Assembly (NCBI GenBank): GCA_025345505.1
Contig: JANVCC010010406.1
Coordinates: forward strand, 15,403,260-15,467,259
Direction: 5' to 3'
From: Todiramphus chloris collaris
Taxonomy: Eukaryota; Chordata; Aves; Coraciiformes; Alcedinidae
Length of the DNA stretch: 64,000 nucleotides
Under the pieces are notes generated by a model, which searched no databases, was not told the DNA's origin, and saw nothing but the letters and a program-made list of their open reading frames with translations. Each line of letters opens with the position of its first letter. Within the stretch, counting starts at the first letter, position 1. Position numbers and translations under genes: made by a program. Of this stretch, positions 48,603-63,425 are shown piece by piece.

Positions 48603-51600
48603 ATAACCAAAAAGTTATGCGTAGACTAGCTTGGATTATACAGATGAAGAATCACAGACATATCTTGCTTTATTGTAGCAATAAGGATTTTCCTCAGTTT
48701 TAGCTAGCGCTAAAACTGTAAACCTAACTTGGAATATTAAATAAGGACTTTTAACATTTTATTTCACAAGGTGCTTTTCAGTATTTCCACTGAAACTGGC
48801 ATAATTTACAACTCTCCTGGTCGCACTCTTACCTGTATAAATTAATTTCCTATTTTATATTGCTCTCACTTTTTCTGAAGCCTTCCTTAACTGGATAGCT
48901 ACAAACAGTTGCTTATAATGGAAAGAGTACAGTGCAGAAAGAAGAATCAATACTGTGCATATCTGTATAGAGGTATTTCAAAGAACAAAAATAAATAGAC
49001 AAAGATTAGAAATACCTCCATCCAACAATTGATGTTTTTACAGAACTCTATTGTCCTTAGCATTTCTGCTTCTGAAATGTACTATGTTAAGCCTAAAGGT
49101 AATGTATTCAAGATACTTAGCATTTATGTTTTAAACTTCCTTACATATATTCAATTCATGAAGGTGAACAGTATTATAGCTATGTAATTTATGATCGCAA
49201 ACCTGACTGTCCTATTGACAATCTCTGAAAAGTTTACTTTAGAAAACACGACATCAGCAACAGAACACATGAAGTAAAGCTGAATGTGGATTATTTTCCT
49301 GTCAAACTTTACATTTAAATGGCAAACTTTACCATCAGAATAACTTTAAAATTTAATTAGTACACTTCAGTAATTAGATGGCTACCACTGTAAAGGTAGG
49401 TTTTTTTTTTTTTTTTTTTTCCTTTAAACTGGTTATATTAAAGTCACTCGAGTTTTAGGAAACAATATTGCATTTGGGATCTGAGGATATGTAAGTAAGG
49501 TTTGAATCCTACACTGACAAGAAGCACAGTTTACAACGTGTAAAAAATCAATACATAGCACTAAGGAAATGCCTGTTAATGGACTCAAACTTATTTAAGA
49601 GAAAAGACTTACAGTGACTATTCATTTTCCTTCTCATCTTAAGTCCTTTCAGCTTTCTCATACAATCCCCAGACAACTCATTAAGTTCAGAATTAAAATG
49701 AAGGTTGGGCAGGGTTGCTTTCTTAACAGACTAGTCAAAAACTTATCAGGGCAAAGGCTGAAATGAAATGCCATGCATCATCAGCTGCATCTTCAGTGCA
49801 CATCATCACCTGCTTTCCTCAATTGCCTAGTCATGCTCCAAAATGCAAAAATTGCCCCTCAGGACAGCTGCTTTTCATACAATGAAAACTAGCAGACATT
49901 ATTACCAGTTTTGGCACGTGAAACATCTACTGACACACCTCCAGGCTTCTAGAAACTCCACAACTTTATATTTTTGTGTGTAAGATGGAGGCTTTCATTG
50001 TATGGTATGTTAAATTGCATCACAAAGTCAGTAAAATAGCCTTTGATTTTTTGTTTCTTTTAGTCTGGCATCGATACCTCAAAGCTGCATGTTGGGAAGA
50101 TTCACAAGTAATATGAAAGGGGTTGTTTGAATTTAATTTCTAAGCTGCTGACAGTTTTTTCAACTGCTGTTTTGAAACAGCTGTTACTGAGAAACAAAGA
50201 AAGTCCTGTAAAGTGAAAAGACTCCACTAATTACAACCTATCTTAAAACTGAACTATTTTTGTAATATCAAAAGTGAAATTATATAGTAAATATTTCTCC
50301 TGGGTTTGTGGGTTTGTTTGTTTGTTTTCCTTGACTGTTATTTTCTTGCCGTGGTTGTTTTTTTGGTGGTTTTGTGTTTTGTTTTTTGTTGGTTTGTTTT
50401 TATTTGGGTTTGTTTGTTTTTTAAGGAAACAATTATTTGGAGGTCCTTCACACGAATTTGTGGATACTGATATATCTCTGGAATGAAGAAATACAGATGC
50501 TAGCACTTATGCCTATCTGACCTGGTAACAGACGTCTAGGACTCATGATTTAGAAGACAATGTAGTAATGATTTAACTGTTGATCATTACAAAGACCAAG
50601 ATATTTGGTTTTTTCCTTCTGCGAATGATGGGAACAACTGTGTATTTAGGCAAATAATGGAACATCACTAACTCATCTGATATTAGCCTTAAAAAGCTGA
50701 GAGGAAGTCTAACAACTCACGTTTATTAGGATGGCAAATTATCCAGATGTTATTTCTATAGCATATTTTTGAAATATATATTATATACTTATACTTGGTA
50801 TCTGTAATTTACTGACATCGAGAAGAGAATACACTTAAGTCTTGTGGCACTGTGGTGCTCTCTAAGAGCAGTAACACTCCATATCACATATGATGTAGTA
50901 AAAGTCCTTGATCAGTTTTAGATCCTGTCAAGCTCGTAAGTCTTAGGCTGGTTAAATTTTCTGTTTCAGCAATATTTTGTACCTTCTTAGAAGATTTCTA
51001 GAAATAACTCCAGGCCATTTTATTTAATTAATTATTTATTTTGAGAATAAATAGCAATTTAATTTTTTTATTAATAGATATATTTGTTATGTATGTATGT
51101 GTTTGGTAATAAACCACATACACATTCCAGAAAATTCATTATACTGGATAAACAGATCACAGATATTCTCTATGCCAAATACAATCAGAGTTATTGTATT
51201 GTGTCTCTGAAGCTGCTATGTTGGTTTCACCTTCTTTTCACTCAAGGTATTTTTACTAATTTTTACTGATAATATTGCATTCTGTCCTCACATGTTTTTA
51301 ATCTTGACACTTTCTTTTATCTCCTTTGAATTTAGACTAATTCATTCCACCTCTTTGAGGTGTTACTGTTGCTCAGGACACTGCCTTTGTCTGAGAATTC
51401 TTCATAAAGAGGTTAACTACCTACAGCACTGAGGCAACACCGAAAACGACATATTTGTAACCTGTCTAAACATTCAGAACTGTATTATGTCTAATGTATT
51501 TCTCCTCCTGCTTGTGCATAAATAAAGCAGAAAGTCAGACAATATATAATGGAAGAGACTCATTTCATGTAGTATTTTGGAACAAATTAACTTCTCCAGC

Positions 51601-54600
51601 TAAATAAAAGCATTTTTATTCTTTTTGTTACTAAATGTAGTGTCCATTTTTCCTATTGTAAATGAAAACATAATTTAATAACATTTCATAAACTCTACAT
51701 TCTATGCTATGAAAAACAGCATATCAGAGAACAGTACTTGTATCAATACCTCAGCCTCTCTAGGTACAATCCTTAGAAATTCCATATTTCTTTAATTTCT
51801 AATTTAATCTGCAAAATTTAACAATTCTTATCTTCTAACAAGAAACATGTAAAACTTTGTTAGTTTCACTGATGATTCTCATGGCTAGATGTTTTCCATT
51901 ATGTCCTATGTGGCTGTACTTCAGTCTCATCATTATTTCTAAGTCTTTTCATCATGTTCTGCTGTTCCATTAATCAAGTTTTTTTCTCCATATACTTCAG
52001 AGCAAGTCCCCTGTCCTTAATGAGAGACAAGAACAAGTTATTTCAGAAGTCCCTACAGATCCATACTGTATAAAACGTTTCAAAATAACTACACAGAACA
52101 GGTGTATTACAATATAAAGACAGTAGAATAAATGTTTCTTTTACGTTAGCTTTAAATGGCCAGCTAGGATGAGCAAATATAAAATTAACAGTGGTGAATA
52201 TGTACCAAAATCTTAGTACAATTTTAGGACTTGAAGGCCTAACAACTTAATTTAGCATATTCCACTGAACTAGTTACAGAAACTGATACTGCATAATAAA
52301 GATATTAAAGATAATTTAAAAGATCAGCAGCAGTGAAACCACTAAGGTTAGACTTGTTCTTATCCTTATCCTACATCTTCTTGAGCCAGAGGGTACAATA
52401 TAGTTTAATTTTGGACTACCAGGGCATCATCTTAACTAGAATTTTAGCTCATTTTTTTTCTCTGTTTCAATCAATACAAAAGTTTAATGGAAACACGAAA
52501 AAAATAGAAAGACAGGGATTCGGTCATCCAGATCAGGTTGGTATCTCTGCTTTAAAATGTCACAAAATTATGATTTCTGGCCATAGCAGTTCTAACAACA
52601 TGTCTTCAAAGATCACTGCAAGAGATCCTCTCAACTTGTAGACTTAGAAACTTTTTGAAAAAATAATGCAAGTTCTTTCAAGAACAGTTGTTTTCTCTGC
52701 ACGGACCTGAGTATGGTAATGGGCGAAAGAACAAACAGGAAAAAGTATCCAACTCACAACTTCTCTATATTTAACTAATATATTTGTTTCAGAAATCAAA
52801 ATCAAAACAACAACGCACAAAATTTACATTGGACAAAATGCAGCAGGTAGGTAGGGGGCTGCTGCTTGCTAGAAAATAGAAAACTAAGGTTTTATTTTTC
52901 TTGTTATGTGACAGCAGTGTTTGTGTAAGAGAAGATAGGGAACAGGAGAAAAGGCACAAAAAAACCCCAGCAAAATAAACTTATTTGTAATACTCTGAAA
53001 GTATCCAATGCATCTTTAGAAAAGGGGGATTCAGTGTCACAAGAGCGTTGTCATCACAACAGAATAGCAACCAGTTTACCAGAAGGAATAGTTACTCTCT
53101 AGAAAAAAATCAAGCTTGGATGACTTCCAGGAGCCTTGAAGACCTTGGCATCTAAGTCTTTGGCATCTAAGGCCTTGGCAATGGTTAATCAGCCTTGAAG
53201 TTATGGCACACCGCCATCTCCCTGTTCTTGGACAAGATGAACAATTTGGATTGCATTGTGAGAACTCAAAATCACAAAACTGGTTTTAGGCAGGAAGGAT
53301 GTTTTTAGACCAATGAACACTTTTCCAAATGCTTATTTCATCTGAGAATAGCTCTTACTGGGTGCAGGTATACTAATAATACCCCAAAGTCTATAATGCT
53401 GTTTTTAAATGGTGGTAAAAGTGGAACTGGGGAGACAGAACAAAGTCAAAGCTGGCAGAAATCTGGGCAGACTTCTTTATGATTATTTTAAATAATACTG
53501 AGAACACACATCAAGAATAGACTGGGCAAGGACACAAAGAGCTAAAGACTGGCAGAGACTCATAGTAATACTGTTAAATAATATATGCATGCTGGTAGTC
53601 ACAGGATGTCATCTCTATTAATAAATCAGAAGATAGTCTGGTCCAAAGGATTTCTGCGTACCTATCACTGTTTTATCTAGGTACTATATCCATATTTTTC
53701 TTCCTACTGAAGTACATGAAGGTTTCTTGGAAGCAAAGCTTTGTAGTTCTATTGTGAAGACAAGGAAAATGCAGAGTTTGAGTGCTCTGTGTATTGTCTA
53801 GTGTATATCATTCATTTTTCTTACTAGAGTATATTGGAGAATAATCAGTCAGGCTGTAACTATATGTATGTACATATACATCTATCATCTAGCACTACTT
53901 TTAAAGTATTTTTTATATTAAATAGTATTGAAAGAGTAGAGTGCTCCTTCTTGCAATGTTACAGAGAAGTCTGCTCTGTTCAAATTCAGAGAATTGCTTC
54001 TGCAAATGTCTACAGATTTTATGAAATCTCCCAGAAGAATATTAAGACCATCAGGTTGATGAAGAATGCTTCAGAGTTAACAGGTCTCCACAGTAAACAG
54101 ATACTTACTATATATTATGTGTTAATATATTATATGTATAATGCCACTATCATCTATATAGTCACCTATTAAACATACAAAGTGGGGAAGATGAAAAAAT
54201 CTAGGCAGAAATGTTGATCAGCAAAGTTTAAAAGAGTTAAGGACGTACAAAGCGTTCTGCATAGAAAAGGTAAAAGAAATGTAGAATGTCAAATAATTGT
54301 CGTACAATCAGATTTAACTCTTTTTGGTATCAAAAGACACTCTTCTATGAAGTGCAAAGTTAGTGGTTCATTCAATACAAGAAGTCTAAATAATTTCCAC
54401 TAAAATTTTAAGACAGGTTAATGAGGATTTAAAAACTCCCTTTAATGCACTGGGAAAAAACTAAATTGGTATGTTCATCTACTAAATAATTCCAGAAACT
54501 TTTATCTAAGCATTTACCAAGATTTTTGTCCCAAATCTCACTTTCCAGTAAGACTGTTCTGTTAACCAGAACAGCCTGCAAGATTTTGATTTTTATTAAT

Positions 54601-55535
54601 TACTCTGAAAATATGGCAGACCTATTCAAAGTAAGTAAGGGACAACATGGTATATGGTTTAGGTAAAAATTGTCAGTCTGAAGATGATTTTCACAGTAGT
54701 TATTTTCTATATGGCTGTTGATGTCAGTCTTTTATGCTGCTTTTCATATTTATAATGATAAAGAAAGAATTGCAGTTTTTTTTTTCTCTGTTCTGCATGT
54801 TAAACACGTTAGGAAATCTTAGGCAGACACACTGTATATTATGAGTTTGGAAATTCTTATCAAATAGACTGATTTTAGAACTTCACAAAGTACTGAACTT
54901 CAGTCAACAACATTTTTGTCTTGCTTCATATGCTAGTGGCTTCTTATGAATAAGCCCATACTTTCAAACTAGCCATTATAAAATGTAGAATTGTGCTTTT
55001 ATTACTGGGCAGTGATATATACTGCTTACCATAACCTTTTTTTAAAAAATATTTTAAATGTTCAAATGTACTGACATATGTAATTTATGAACCATTGATT
55101 AGAGAACAGGAATGCTCAGGTAAGAAAAGTGAAGTCTAAACACTGTTATCTTTTTGCTGTTAAGTAATGCCTCAAAATTTAAAAAAGCAATACTACCCCT
55201 GAAGATGCAGTCTTTAGTCTCTGATCACAGAGGCAAAACTTGGACCAGCTTTTTAGTGATTCTTCATTTCTTCAAATCCTGATTTTTTTCTGTCTTTTGT
55301 GAAGTGGGCTTAGAATTTACCTGAGCTTCTTTCTTTCTTCCTTCTTTTCCCCCCCAGTACTTAAATATAGACAGAAGTCTAATTTAATTTTTTTTTCCTA
55401 GTTATAAACTATCAAGCTAGTGCATACACATTTAAGAAATTATATTCTCTTCCAGAAGCAACTATTATTGTCAGGACTACAAAAGCACATGAAGTTTAAG
55501 CAAAACTAAGTACTAGGACCTATAAAAATATCTTG
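48603..55535. other. Mostly unique intronic sequence
   Basis: Contains T20 at 49401-49420, the T/G-rich tract at 50304-50426 and a short imperfect tandem at 53141-53180 (TTGGCATCTAAG units). No gene recognised; the 112-codon frame at 53834-54172 is AT-rich without recognisable features. Confidence 0.55.
50304..50426. repeat. T/G-rich low-complexity tract
   Basis: GTTTGTTTGTTTG and TTTTTTGGTGG blocks over about 120 bp, similar in texture to 11519-11632. Confidence 0.88.
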
Positions 55536-55742
55536 TGCAGTGTAACATCACCTGTTCCAACACCTTACCAGCCTCTCGGTAAAAAAAAAAAAGAAAAACA
55601 ATCCCATCATTCAACCTAAACATCCTCTGGCACAACTTAAGCCCATTTCCTCTTTTCCTATCACTAGTCACCTGGGAGAAGAGAACAACACCCACTTCCA
55701 TACAACATCCTTTCAGGTAGTTGTAGAGAGATACCATCTCTT
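55536..55742 (-). mobile_element. CR1 LINE 3' UTR fragment (minus strand)
   Basis: Blocks ACCTGTTCCAACACC, AACCTAAACATCCTCTGGC, CATTTCCTCTTTTCCTATCA, GTCACCTGGGAGAAGAGAA, TCAGGTAGTTGTAGAGAG match the reverse of a CR1 subfamily 3' region. An A12 run (55580-55591) interrupts it. Confidence 0.8.
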
Positions 55743-55974
55743 TTTAAAACAATTTTACTTGCAAGGACTTTGAAATTAACATCATACCAAGTTTCAGAAA
55801 TAGAACACGCACTGTGTTGTCCTCATAAAATGGAACTGCATCTCTGTATTGAAACTTCGATTTTAGATGATGAAAGTCAAGAAATTGAGAGAAGCACTGG
55901 CAGTAACATTGGCATATGAACTTCTCTGGAGAAGCACTTTAGATGTGAAATATTTCCCTCCAAAGTACACAATA

Positions 55975-56610
55975 AAGGTCTCCAACCTGGAGGTCTGGCA
56001 GAGACCTGGGGAGATCTCCAGCCCCAGTCCCTGCACAGAATGATCTCAGACTTGGGTTCAGACCAGGATTCTCAAGCCTTCATCTAGCTGGGGCATGAAA
56101 CAACCAAGAATGGAGATGGTCCAGTTTCCCTGGGCCCCAGTCCTACAACTTGTTTATCCTCATGGGGAAAAAGCTTACTTTTATGTTCAGCCTGGGCCTC
56201 TCATGTTTCAGCTTGTGCTGCTGTTTCTTGCCCTCCCATCACTCACCTCTGTGAAGAGCCAGACTTCATTTCCTCCACTGTCTCCCACCAGTGCTGGGCA
56301 TGCTATTGGGTGCCCCTGAAGCTGTCCCTTCCCCTGACTGATTCATCTGCAGTTCCACAGTCTCTTCTCACAGGGGATGGGCTCCAGCCCGACTGACTCA
56401 GAAGCATCACCTCAACTCCTGTCATTTTTATCTGTATTTTTATTGTATTAAGGTGACTAAAACTGTAATCAGTAACCAGAAGTGGTCTAAAGAGCCTAAA
56501 GCGCAAGGTGAATTACATGTGCCTTGATCTTCTGGCTCTGTCTCTGTTCACACAGCGCAGGATACTGTTGCCTTTCTTTGCAGAAATCCTAGCCTTCATT
56601 TGGCTGATTT
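55975..56610 (-). mobile_element. Old, strongly diverged CR1 fragment (minus strand)
   Basis: Reversed CR1 3'-region blocks are recognisable but decayed: GGTCCAGTTTCCCTGGG, CTCATGTTTCAGCTTGTGC, CACCTCTGTGAAGAGCCAGA, then GGTGACTAAAACTG and GCGCAGGATACTGTTGCC. The matching order is preserved but a middle segment is missing (about 56280-56450). Ends are approximate. Confidence 0.6.
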
Positions 56611-57110
56611 CCTTAAACAGTCATATATATACCCAAGTGTCTTAGGAGTTTGCTACTGCAATATTAACACAAATATCCTGTTCACTCAAAGTACAATGAA
56701 TTAAAATTTTTGTTTTCTTAGGAACATTCTGTTCTAACATAAAACTTACATTCAGCAAGTTGGCTGTGACTTCCAACAGAAAATTTAAAAAATAATACTT
56801 TTAGAGAAGATGTGTTTTCTTTTGGCAATATATCTGGAAATAACTTGTTAACTTGTCAAATTCTTCTTTTTCCTGGGCACCATTAAAGAAATCTGTTTTG
56901 TCAACCACTTCTTCAAGAAATGACTTTATTAGAAATAATGTGCCTCAACAGACATTAAAACAGTGACAGTGGGACATTAACACAGCTCTGTTTAGCATGC
57001 TTTATTACCTGACAGGTTAATATTTATGTAAACTAAAAGAGCCATAAATAATTGGACTAAACTAGTAGTCTTCATTTCAATGGGATTCAGTTTTTTATTT
57101 CTTTATGGAC

Positions 57111-57134
57111 TTTTTTTTTTTTTTTTTTTTTTTT
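57111..57134. repeat. Poly(T)24 tract
   Basis: Twenty-four consecutive T on the plus strand. Confidence 0.92.
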
Positions 57135-57770
57135 CAAAGATTTTCAAAAATGTCAGATGTTAGATACCAAAACTGTTTTAAGATCATGTTATACAGCTTA
57201 TGAAACTGTCTTTCCTCAGATGTATGTTAAGAACATAAAAAAGTCACTGCTGGTGAACCAAAAAGACATTTAGCTTAGTACACATCTTCTCTCAATGGCC
57301 AAGATCAGATGCGGAGTTAAGAGTGTAATAGGATAAACATATTATGAAACTTATCAATGTATTATCTCAGTGTCCAGTGACTTGAAGCTCAGGGACCTGT
57401 TATATTTGTGTACTCTCAAAAAATACATGCTGGTGTACTCCTAGAATAGCAAGGTGGAGCTATTCCATGCTCTGTTATTTTCTGTGTTTCCTGTTAGAGT
57501 TCTATAATCCTACACCTGCAATTTTCCTAGATATCTGGAATTGCTGAAAGTAGGAAGAAGCCCAGGTACTAATGAGCTAGAATACACCTGCAAATGAAAT
57601 TCAGTCAGCTCCCACAGGTGACTGACAAACATCACTTCTACCTAATCTCACATTTACTATCTCATAGAAAGTATTAAAATTCTTCAAAATAGAATGGCTT
57701 ACTGACCCACTCCATTCAAGATATGCTTGCCTTTACAGAAAAAAATGTATGTAGAAAGAGAATAGACAGA

Positions 57771-57833
57771 ATTAAAAAAAAAAAACAAAAACAAAACCAC
57801 CCCACCGCAAAAACAAAACAAAATAAAATAAGT
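57771..57833. repeat. A-rich low-complexity tract
   Basis: A runs broken by C (AAACAAAAACAAAACC, CCCCACCG, AAAACAAAATAAAATAA). Confidence 0.88.
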
Positions 57834-59609
57834 GGCAGTAAAATAAATGAAAAAAGAAATCATGTGTTCGTGATGCCATTTCCAATGGATGGTTTTCCAG
57901 TTCCCATTTTGCTTTACAAATGCATGCTTATATTGCCAAATTTCATGGAAATGAGCAGCACAGCCATTTAAAAGACATCAAATAAACATCCTTTTTATTA
58001 CAGTGAAATGCAAATACCAAGTCTTAACAAGTAAATCTAGGGTCTGTAATTTTAAAACAGCAATAACAATAACCTCAGGCTATGTTTTCATTTTGCGGTT
58101 GACTTTATGAGAAGCAACTGTTATTTCTGTGTGGCACTTCAATGAGTCAGAGGCATGCTCATTCAACTTAAAACAGTGGTACTCTGGTGGTACTTGTGAT
58201 GAAAAATTAATTATTATTGGTAAATTCAATCACACTGCCCACCACACTGCCCTTGATAAGGTTTTTAAATGATTTCAAATTTAGATGTCAATTTTTGCAT
58301 AAGAATTTCTCAGGAAGATTAAACCTAAGCAGGAATACTAGTGAACCTTGTGATAAAATTCTGTAAGGATAAAGGTTTTAACAGATTCCCTCAAAATCCA
58401 TGTAATTATACTGGAAGTTTCTTAACAGAGAGACAGAAGAGAGCAAAAAATTGTTTACCTATCTGTGGCTGTCCTTCCACGGGAACACAAAAATGCACCT
58501 TTATTTAAGAAGATGGGAGTTGTACAGATAGAGCTAGCCTTTACACCAGTTTTAAACAGCAGAAAAAGACATAAAACTACAGAGATTCTGTCCCTGAGAT
58601 AGAGAAGACATTTTTGTCATTGTAGAAATATTTACTGATTTTATTTCCTCATATATAATAAATCCATATAACAAATAGTTACATACACACTTGATTGTGG
58701 TTTCCAGATGGAATTAAACTGATACAAAAACTTAAAATTATTCTGATAAAAAGATTGCAAGCTGTCAGATAAACACATAAGACAGCAATAACAACTGCAT
58801 AAATAGTACATATTTGGGACTCATGGTGGAGAACAATATGCAAATTTGCTTACCATACCTCATAGAATAGGTAGTATACAGGGTAGATATTTTTAATACC
58901 CAAGGAAAAGTAAAACATTTTAAACTGTTTAATATTGCACCAACTTCAAATACCTTGTTTATATTTCAATATTGCCATGGCAAATTCTGACAACTCATAT
59001 GATCCTCCTGCTAGACTCAAATAGACCCAGATGAAGAATCTACTGCTGTGACTTTAGTGAGACACAATTTTATTGACTTTCTTCATAGTCAGTTTTTGTT
59101 TATAGTCAATTCTAACGGTCTCAGAAAAACTATGGTCTTTTATGATTCTTTTGAAGTCTTTTCAACAAATAAATTTTTTATTCTTTAGCACTGAACACCA
59201 AGTCTTCAAGCACATCTATGTCTATGGGATTCACCACAGTCATCAAAAGAAATGTTAAATTTGACTAATTTAGGCTAAAATGCATACCTCCTTAAAATGT
59301 GATTAATTTTACAAGACAATAAACAATGTCCCCTAACTAGCTAGCAACATTAGCTGTTTCTGCTATTAACCAGCCCTGCTTATATTGGCCTCTTCAATAC
59401 TAGAAAGATTTAAGTGCAGAAGTTGCTCAGATATCAACATCATGTTATTGAGTGTCTATTGTGATTCAGATACGGTTCTTTTGACACAATTCTGCCACAT
59501 CCCTGAAACTACATGCTGGCAACAATTTATGTAGAAAAACTGAGCAGAAGAATAGGATGCTAAGAGGCACAGCCCAGCCTGCATTCATATTTTGACTATA
59601 TGAAATATT

Positions 59610-59643
59610 AAAAAAAAAAAAAAAAAAAAAGAGAGAGAGAGAA
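59610..59643. repeat. Poly(A)21 plus (GA)n
   Basis: Twenty-one A followed by a GAGAGAGAGAGAG run. Confidence 0.92.
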
Positions 59644-62600
59644 AATATTTATTTTTTGCCCAGAGTTCACTCTCCTCATTTGTCTTAGTCATGCTATTGT
59701 ATTTCATGTGTAGAAACTGCGATTTCACTGGAAAAATATGGCTTTGAAGTTTTTGGGGTTTTCTTTAGTAACAAAAATAAATTGTCTAACATCATTTTCT
59801 TAAGATAAAACAAACTTATTGTATACTATTTTGTATTTGGATGTACTTAAATTCCATTCACTAACATACACTCCTAGATTCCACTCTCAGGATTCTTCAC
59901 ATCTTGTACAGAAGCTGTCAGACCACAAAATTGTGCCAGGCTCTAAAAGCTAAAATGAAAGAGCAAGGGATCTCTACTGTTGATCTTAAACAATTTAATA
60001 AATGGCCTTCTCATCAGAAAATGCCTTGTAATTATTATCAAGACATATTATATCCTAAATGAAAAATAATAAGTTAGCAGGTATTCATTAAAACTCCCCC
60101 CTCAAAATAATAAAATTATCTGCAATAGACAAAAGACTCATGTATTACTCATTGTGATCATTCTGTCAAAGTCAATAAAATATACCTGAAAAATAAAAAG
60201 AAGCAATACACTGCTCATATTACTTACTGGCTTTGAGATAGCAGAGGCTAAGTTGTCATGACACAATATGAACCTTAAGATGTCACCAATGATTTTTCAG
60301 GATACTAGAATTCCTGGTGGTATGGTATGCAGCAATGAAAACATTGGAGAAGTTTCCTGCTATTCAGAGTTTTATCTAAATATTCTAATACTTAGCTTAG
60401 TATACAGTAGGAAAGGTGATAATGCAGCAAAACTAATTTAAGCCTTCCTATGGGCATTTAGTCTGTATTTCTAGTAAAGATAAGTGTATGATGGAAAAAG
60501 GAGTTTAAGCATTTTGAATGCAACAGGGAACACACCGAGGATATCTGACATCATTTGAGAGAAAACATAAAGCTTTTTAAAAATACAGAATCTACTTTCT
60601 GCCCTTCATTTTCACTATTCCATTCTTCCTCCACCAGTAATGTCTGCTGAAAAACAACTCTTAATTTTCTCCTTTATTCAGAAGATTAATTTCACAAGGC
60701 ATATCAAATACCAAAGCCATCAACCTTAACCACACAAAAACTGTATATGTAAAATTTGGTGATTTCTATCCAAATATGACTATCTAATTACTTAGTCACT
60801 TAATCACTTGAGAACTTATTTTAAATTTTTAAATTTTAAAACATATGATCATTAAGTTCCTCCAAATGATGGTATAACAGTGCCTCAGAATAAGCACTAT
60901 TACATGAGAGGATTGCAAGCAACTGGAAAGTTCTTCCACAGTATGCAAAGAAAGAAAAATCAGATCTTCTTAGTACAATATTGAATATTCATGCTTTCTT
61001 TGGATTAAAAATTGCTTGTAGTTCTTACTGACAGGCTCTTATGCATCAAGACTGGTGCAATTTGCATCTGTAGGTAGCTTTTTGGCTCCTCTAAAGGAGC
61101 AATAAGGCAGCAGGCCACTTGGGAATCAAAGTATTGGTAAATCTAGAAGTTAAAAAATAAGGTGTCATCTAATATGAGGAGTGTTGCTGTTCTGCTGGGA
61201 GCTGTGCCTTTACACATGGTTAGGATCCATACAAGTAACACTAGAATCCCAGTTCTTATGTTGTCTTGAGGACCAATTGACCACTGACCTAATCATTACT
61301 CTTTTTTCTATGGTAAAAGCTGTTACAACCTTTCCAGTATTTACTTTTAAGGACAAACACCAAATGGGTTCATGAGATATGCCTTGTGAAATCTAAGGGA
61401 GGTAACTGAAGAAATGCATTTCCAGGACAACTTTCTTTTGTTAACTTCTTGCCTAGCAATCTTGTCAATAGAAAGGATTCTCAATCAGGTGATAAAGATG
61501 AAAATAAAGAATTACAGGTTATGATTTGATCCAATCCCTTGTTTAAAAGAGATCAAGTGGACATGTTACAATCAATGGTCTTTGCGGGCATAAAGAACTG
61601 AGGAAGAAGTCACAGCATCCCTTAGTAAAATTTATCTTAATTGAGATAGAACTTGAGAAAAAGAAAAAAAATAAATGGCCTTCTCCCCTTCCTTTAATAA
61701 ATGCTGACTTTGGAAAGGAATGAAAGGAACTTCTCACCACAGGATAGATGAAAGAGTGGACAGAATTACTGGGACTCAGGTCATCTCTTATAGGAGGAAG
61801 ATGATGCTTGCAGTGCTATCTTAATAGTCCACCCATGAAGAGTGCTTGCATGGTCTAAGACAAGAGAACTAGCCAGTTCTAAAGGAAAAACAATGTATTG
61901 CCTCTGAGAAAGAAAGCAAAGCATATAGAATTAAGGACAGCTCTAAAGAGCATTCTGATTGCAAAATGATAACTGTGTACCTTACCATATTCAGTAATCT
62001 TATCTTTTCCTCTGTATTTTGTTACAAATGTTGAAAGTATAAAAATTTTAAATTGCTATTTGTTTTTCACCTAAAATGTCCTTACACTACAGAATCGTCT
62101 CATGGTAAGAATCCTTGAACTACAACTCAATTGTCATAGTATAATGGCACATCCATCTGAATAGAGTAAGTGTCAAAAGCCATCAAACCAAAATTGACAC
62201 CAGGTGAACTTCTATTATATTTTAGCTAAGAGCAAACAATGAAATTAACTGTCCTGTTAGCAGAGAACCCTCAGCTTCTTGTCCATATATCAGATTTTTC
62301 CTAGCAATACATTTCATATAGACAGAAAAAAATTAAATAAAGCATTAACTTTGTTGAACACAAAATTAAGAAGCGATTGCTCAAAACAGTACCAAAATCC
62401 TTGCACCGTTTTAGTTGGCTCTGAGTTTCACCACTACTGCCATCTAACAAAAGCTAAATTCAATGACTGTATCCGAAAGTTCATGATGTGTTCATGAATG
62501 TTCATGTGTTCACCAACTTCAGTAGGGTTCCTAAAAGATTACGTATTTCCACCTCTTTAATGAAACATAATCATTTCACTGTTTCTTTTAAGCACACAGT

Positions 62601-63212
62601 AAATCATGTGAGTAATGAATATGATTGAGATATTAAGAAAATGAGAAAAAAAAATAGTAAAATTTAATCAAAACCTAACTCTATCATAACCAAAATGGCT
62701 ACTTTATAATTTTTAAATACTATTCTAGGGGTGTCTCAAAATACAAAAACTTCCATTTGACCATGGGAATATTATCAGTATCCCAGATTTTACTGTCTTC
62801 TGAAACTATCAAATTCTCCATACTTAAGAGAAAACAAGAGAGAAAACTGAAGTCCTACAAGATCAAAACCCATAAATCTCCAATTGTAATAATTTAAACA
62901 GTCCAATTATTTTTAAACTTAACTCATGATTTTAAAGATACACATCTACAGTTTCTGAGCATGTGGAAATGACTATGTTACTGCCAAAGGTTTTTTTCTC
63001 CTCCCTGATATAAGTAGAAGTAAATTATCATAGTTACATGAAAACAAAGTTTATTTATGGCCTCTTGTTTAAATTTTACTCCCTTCCTCCAGTTTACCTA
63101 CCAAAAAAAAAAAATACAAACTAAATACCATGACTTATCTGCAAAGCAGAATTCAATCTATATTAACAGTTGAGGATGAAGGCTGAACTGTCCTTAGTTA
63201 TGTTCAGCCTCC

Positions 63213-63425
63213 ACACAGAATCATCAGAATAATAGAAGTTGGAAGGGACCTCTGAAGATCATTTAGTCCAAAACCCCAGCCAAGCATTGTGTGCAGGTAG
63301 TTTTTTACTCTCTTAGAGAAGGAAACTCTACAGCTTCTCTGGGCAGCTTGTTCCAGTACTTTTTTACTCACAGTAAAGACATTTCTTTTTTATGTTCTAC
63401 CCTCTAATATAAAATCTGCAATACA
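63213..63425 (-). mobile_element. CR1 LINE 3' end fragment (minus strand)
   Basis: Starts CACAGAATCATCAGAATAAT, then AGTTGGAAGGGACCTCTGAA, CATTTAGTCCAAAACCCC, CTGGGCAGCTTGTTCCAG, CTCACAGTAAAGA: the reverse of a CR1 3' UTR. Only the last ~210 bp of the element are present. Confidence 0.85.

Larger units (their letters stand above)
56611..63212. other. Unique intronic sequence with simple repeats
   Basis: Holds T24 (57111-57134), an A-rich tract (57771-57833) and A21 with (GA)n (59610-59643). No gene, RNA or transposon body recognised. Confidence 0.55.

Noticed and set aside
53834-54172. 112-codon plus frame
   Set aside because: AT-rich, no motif, signal or splice support; length is not exceptional for this composition.
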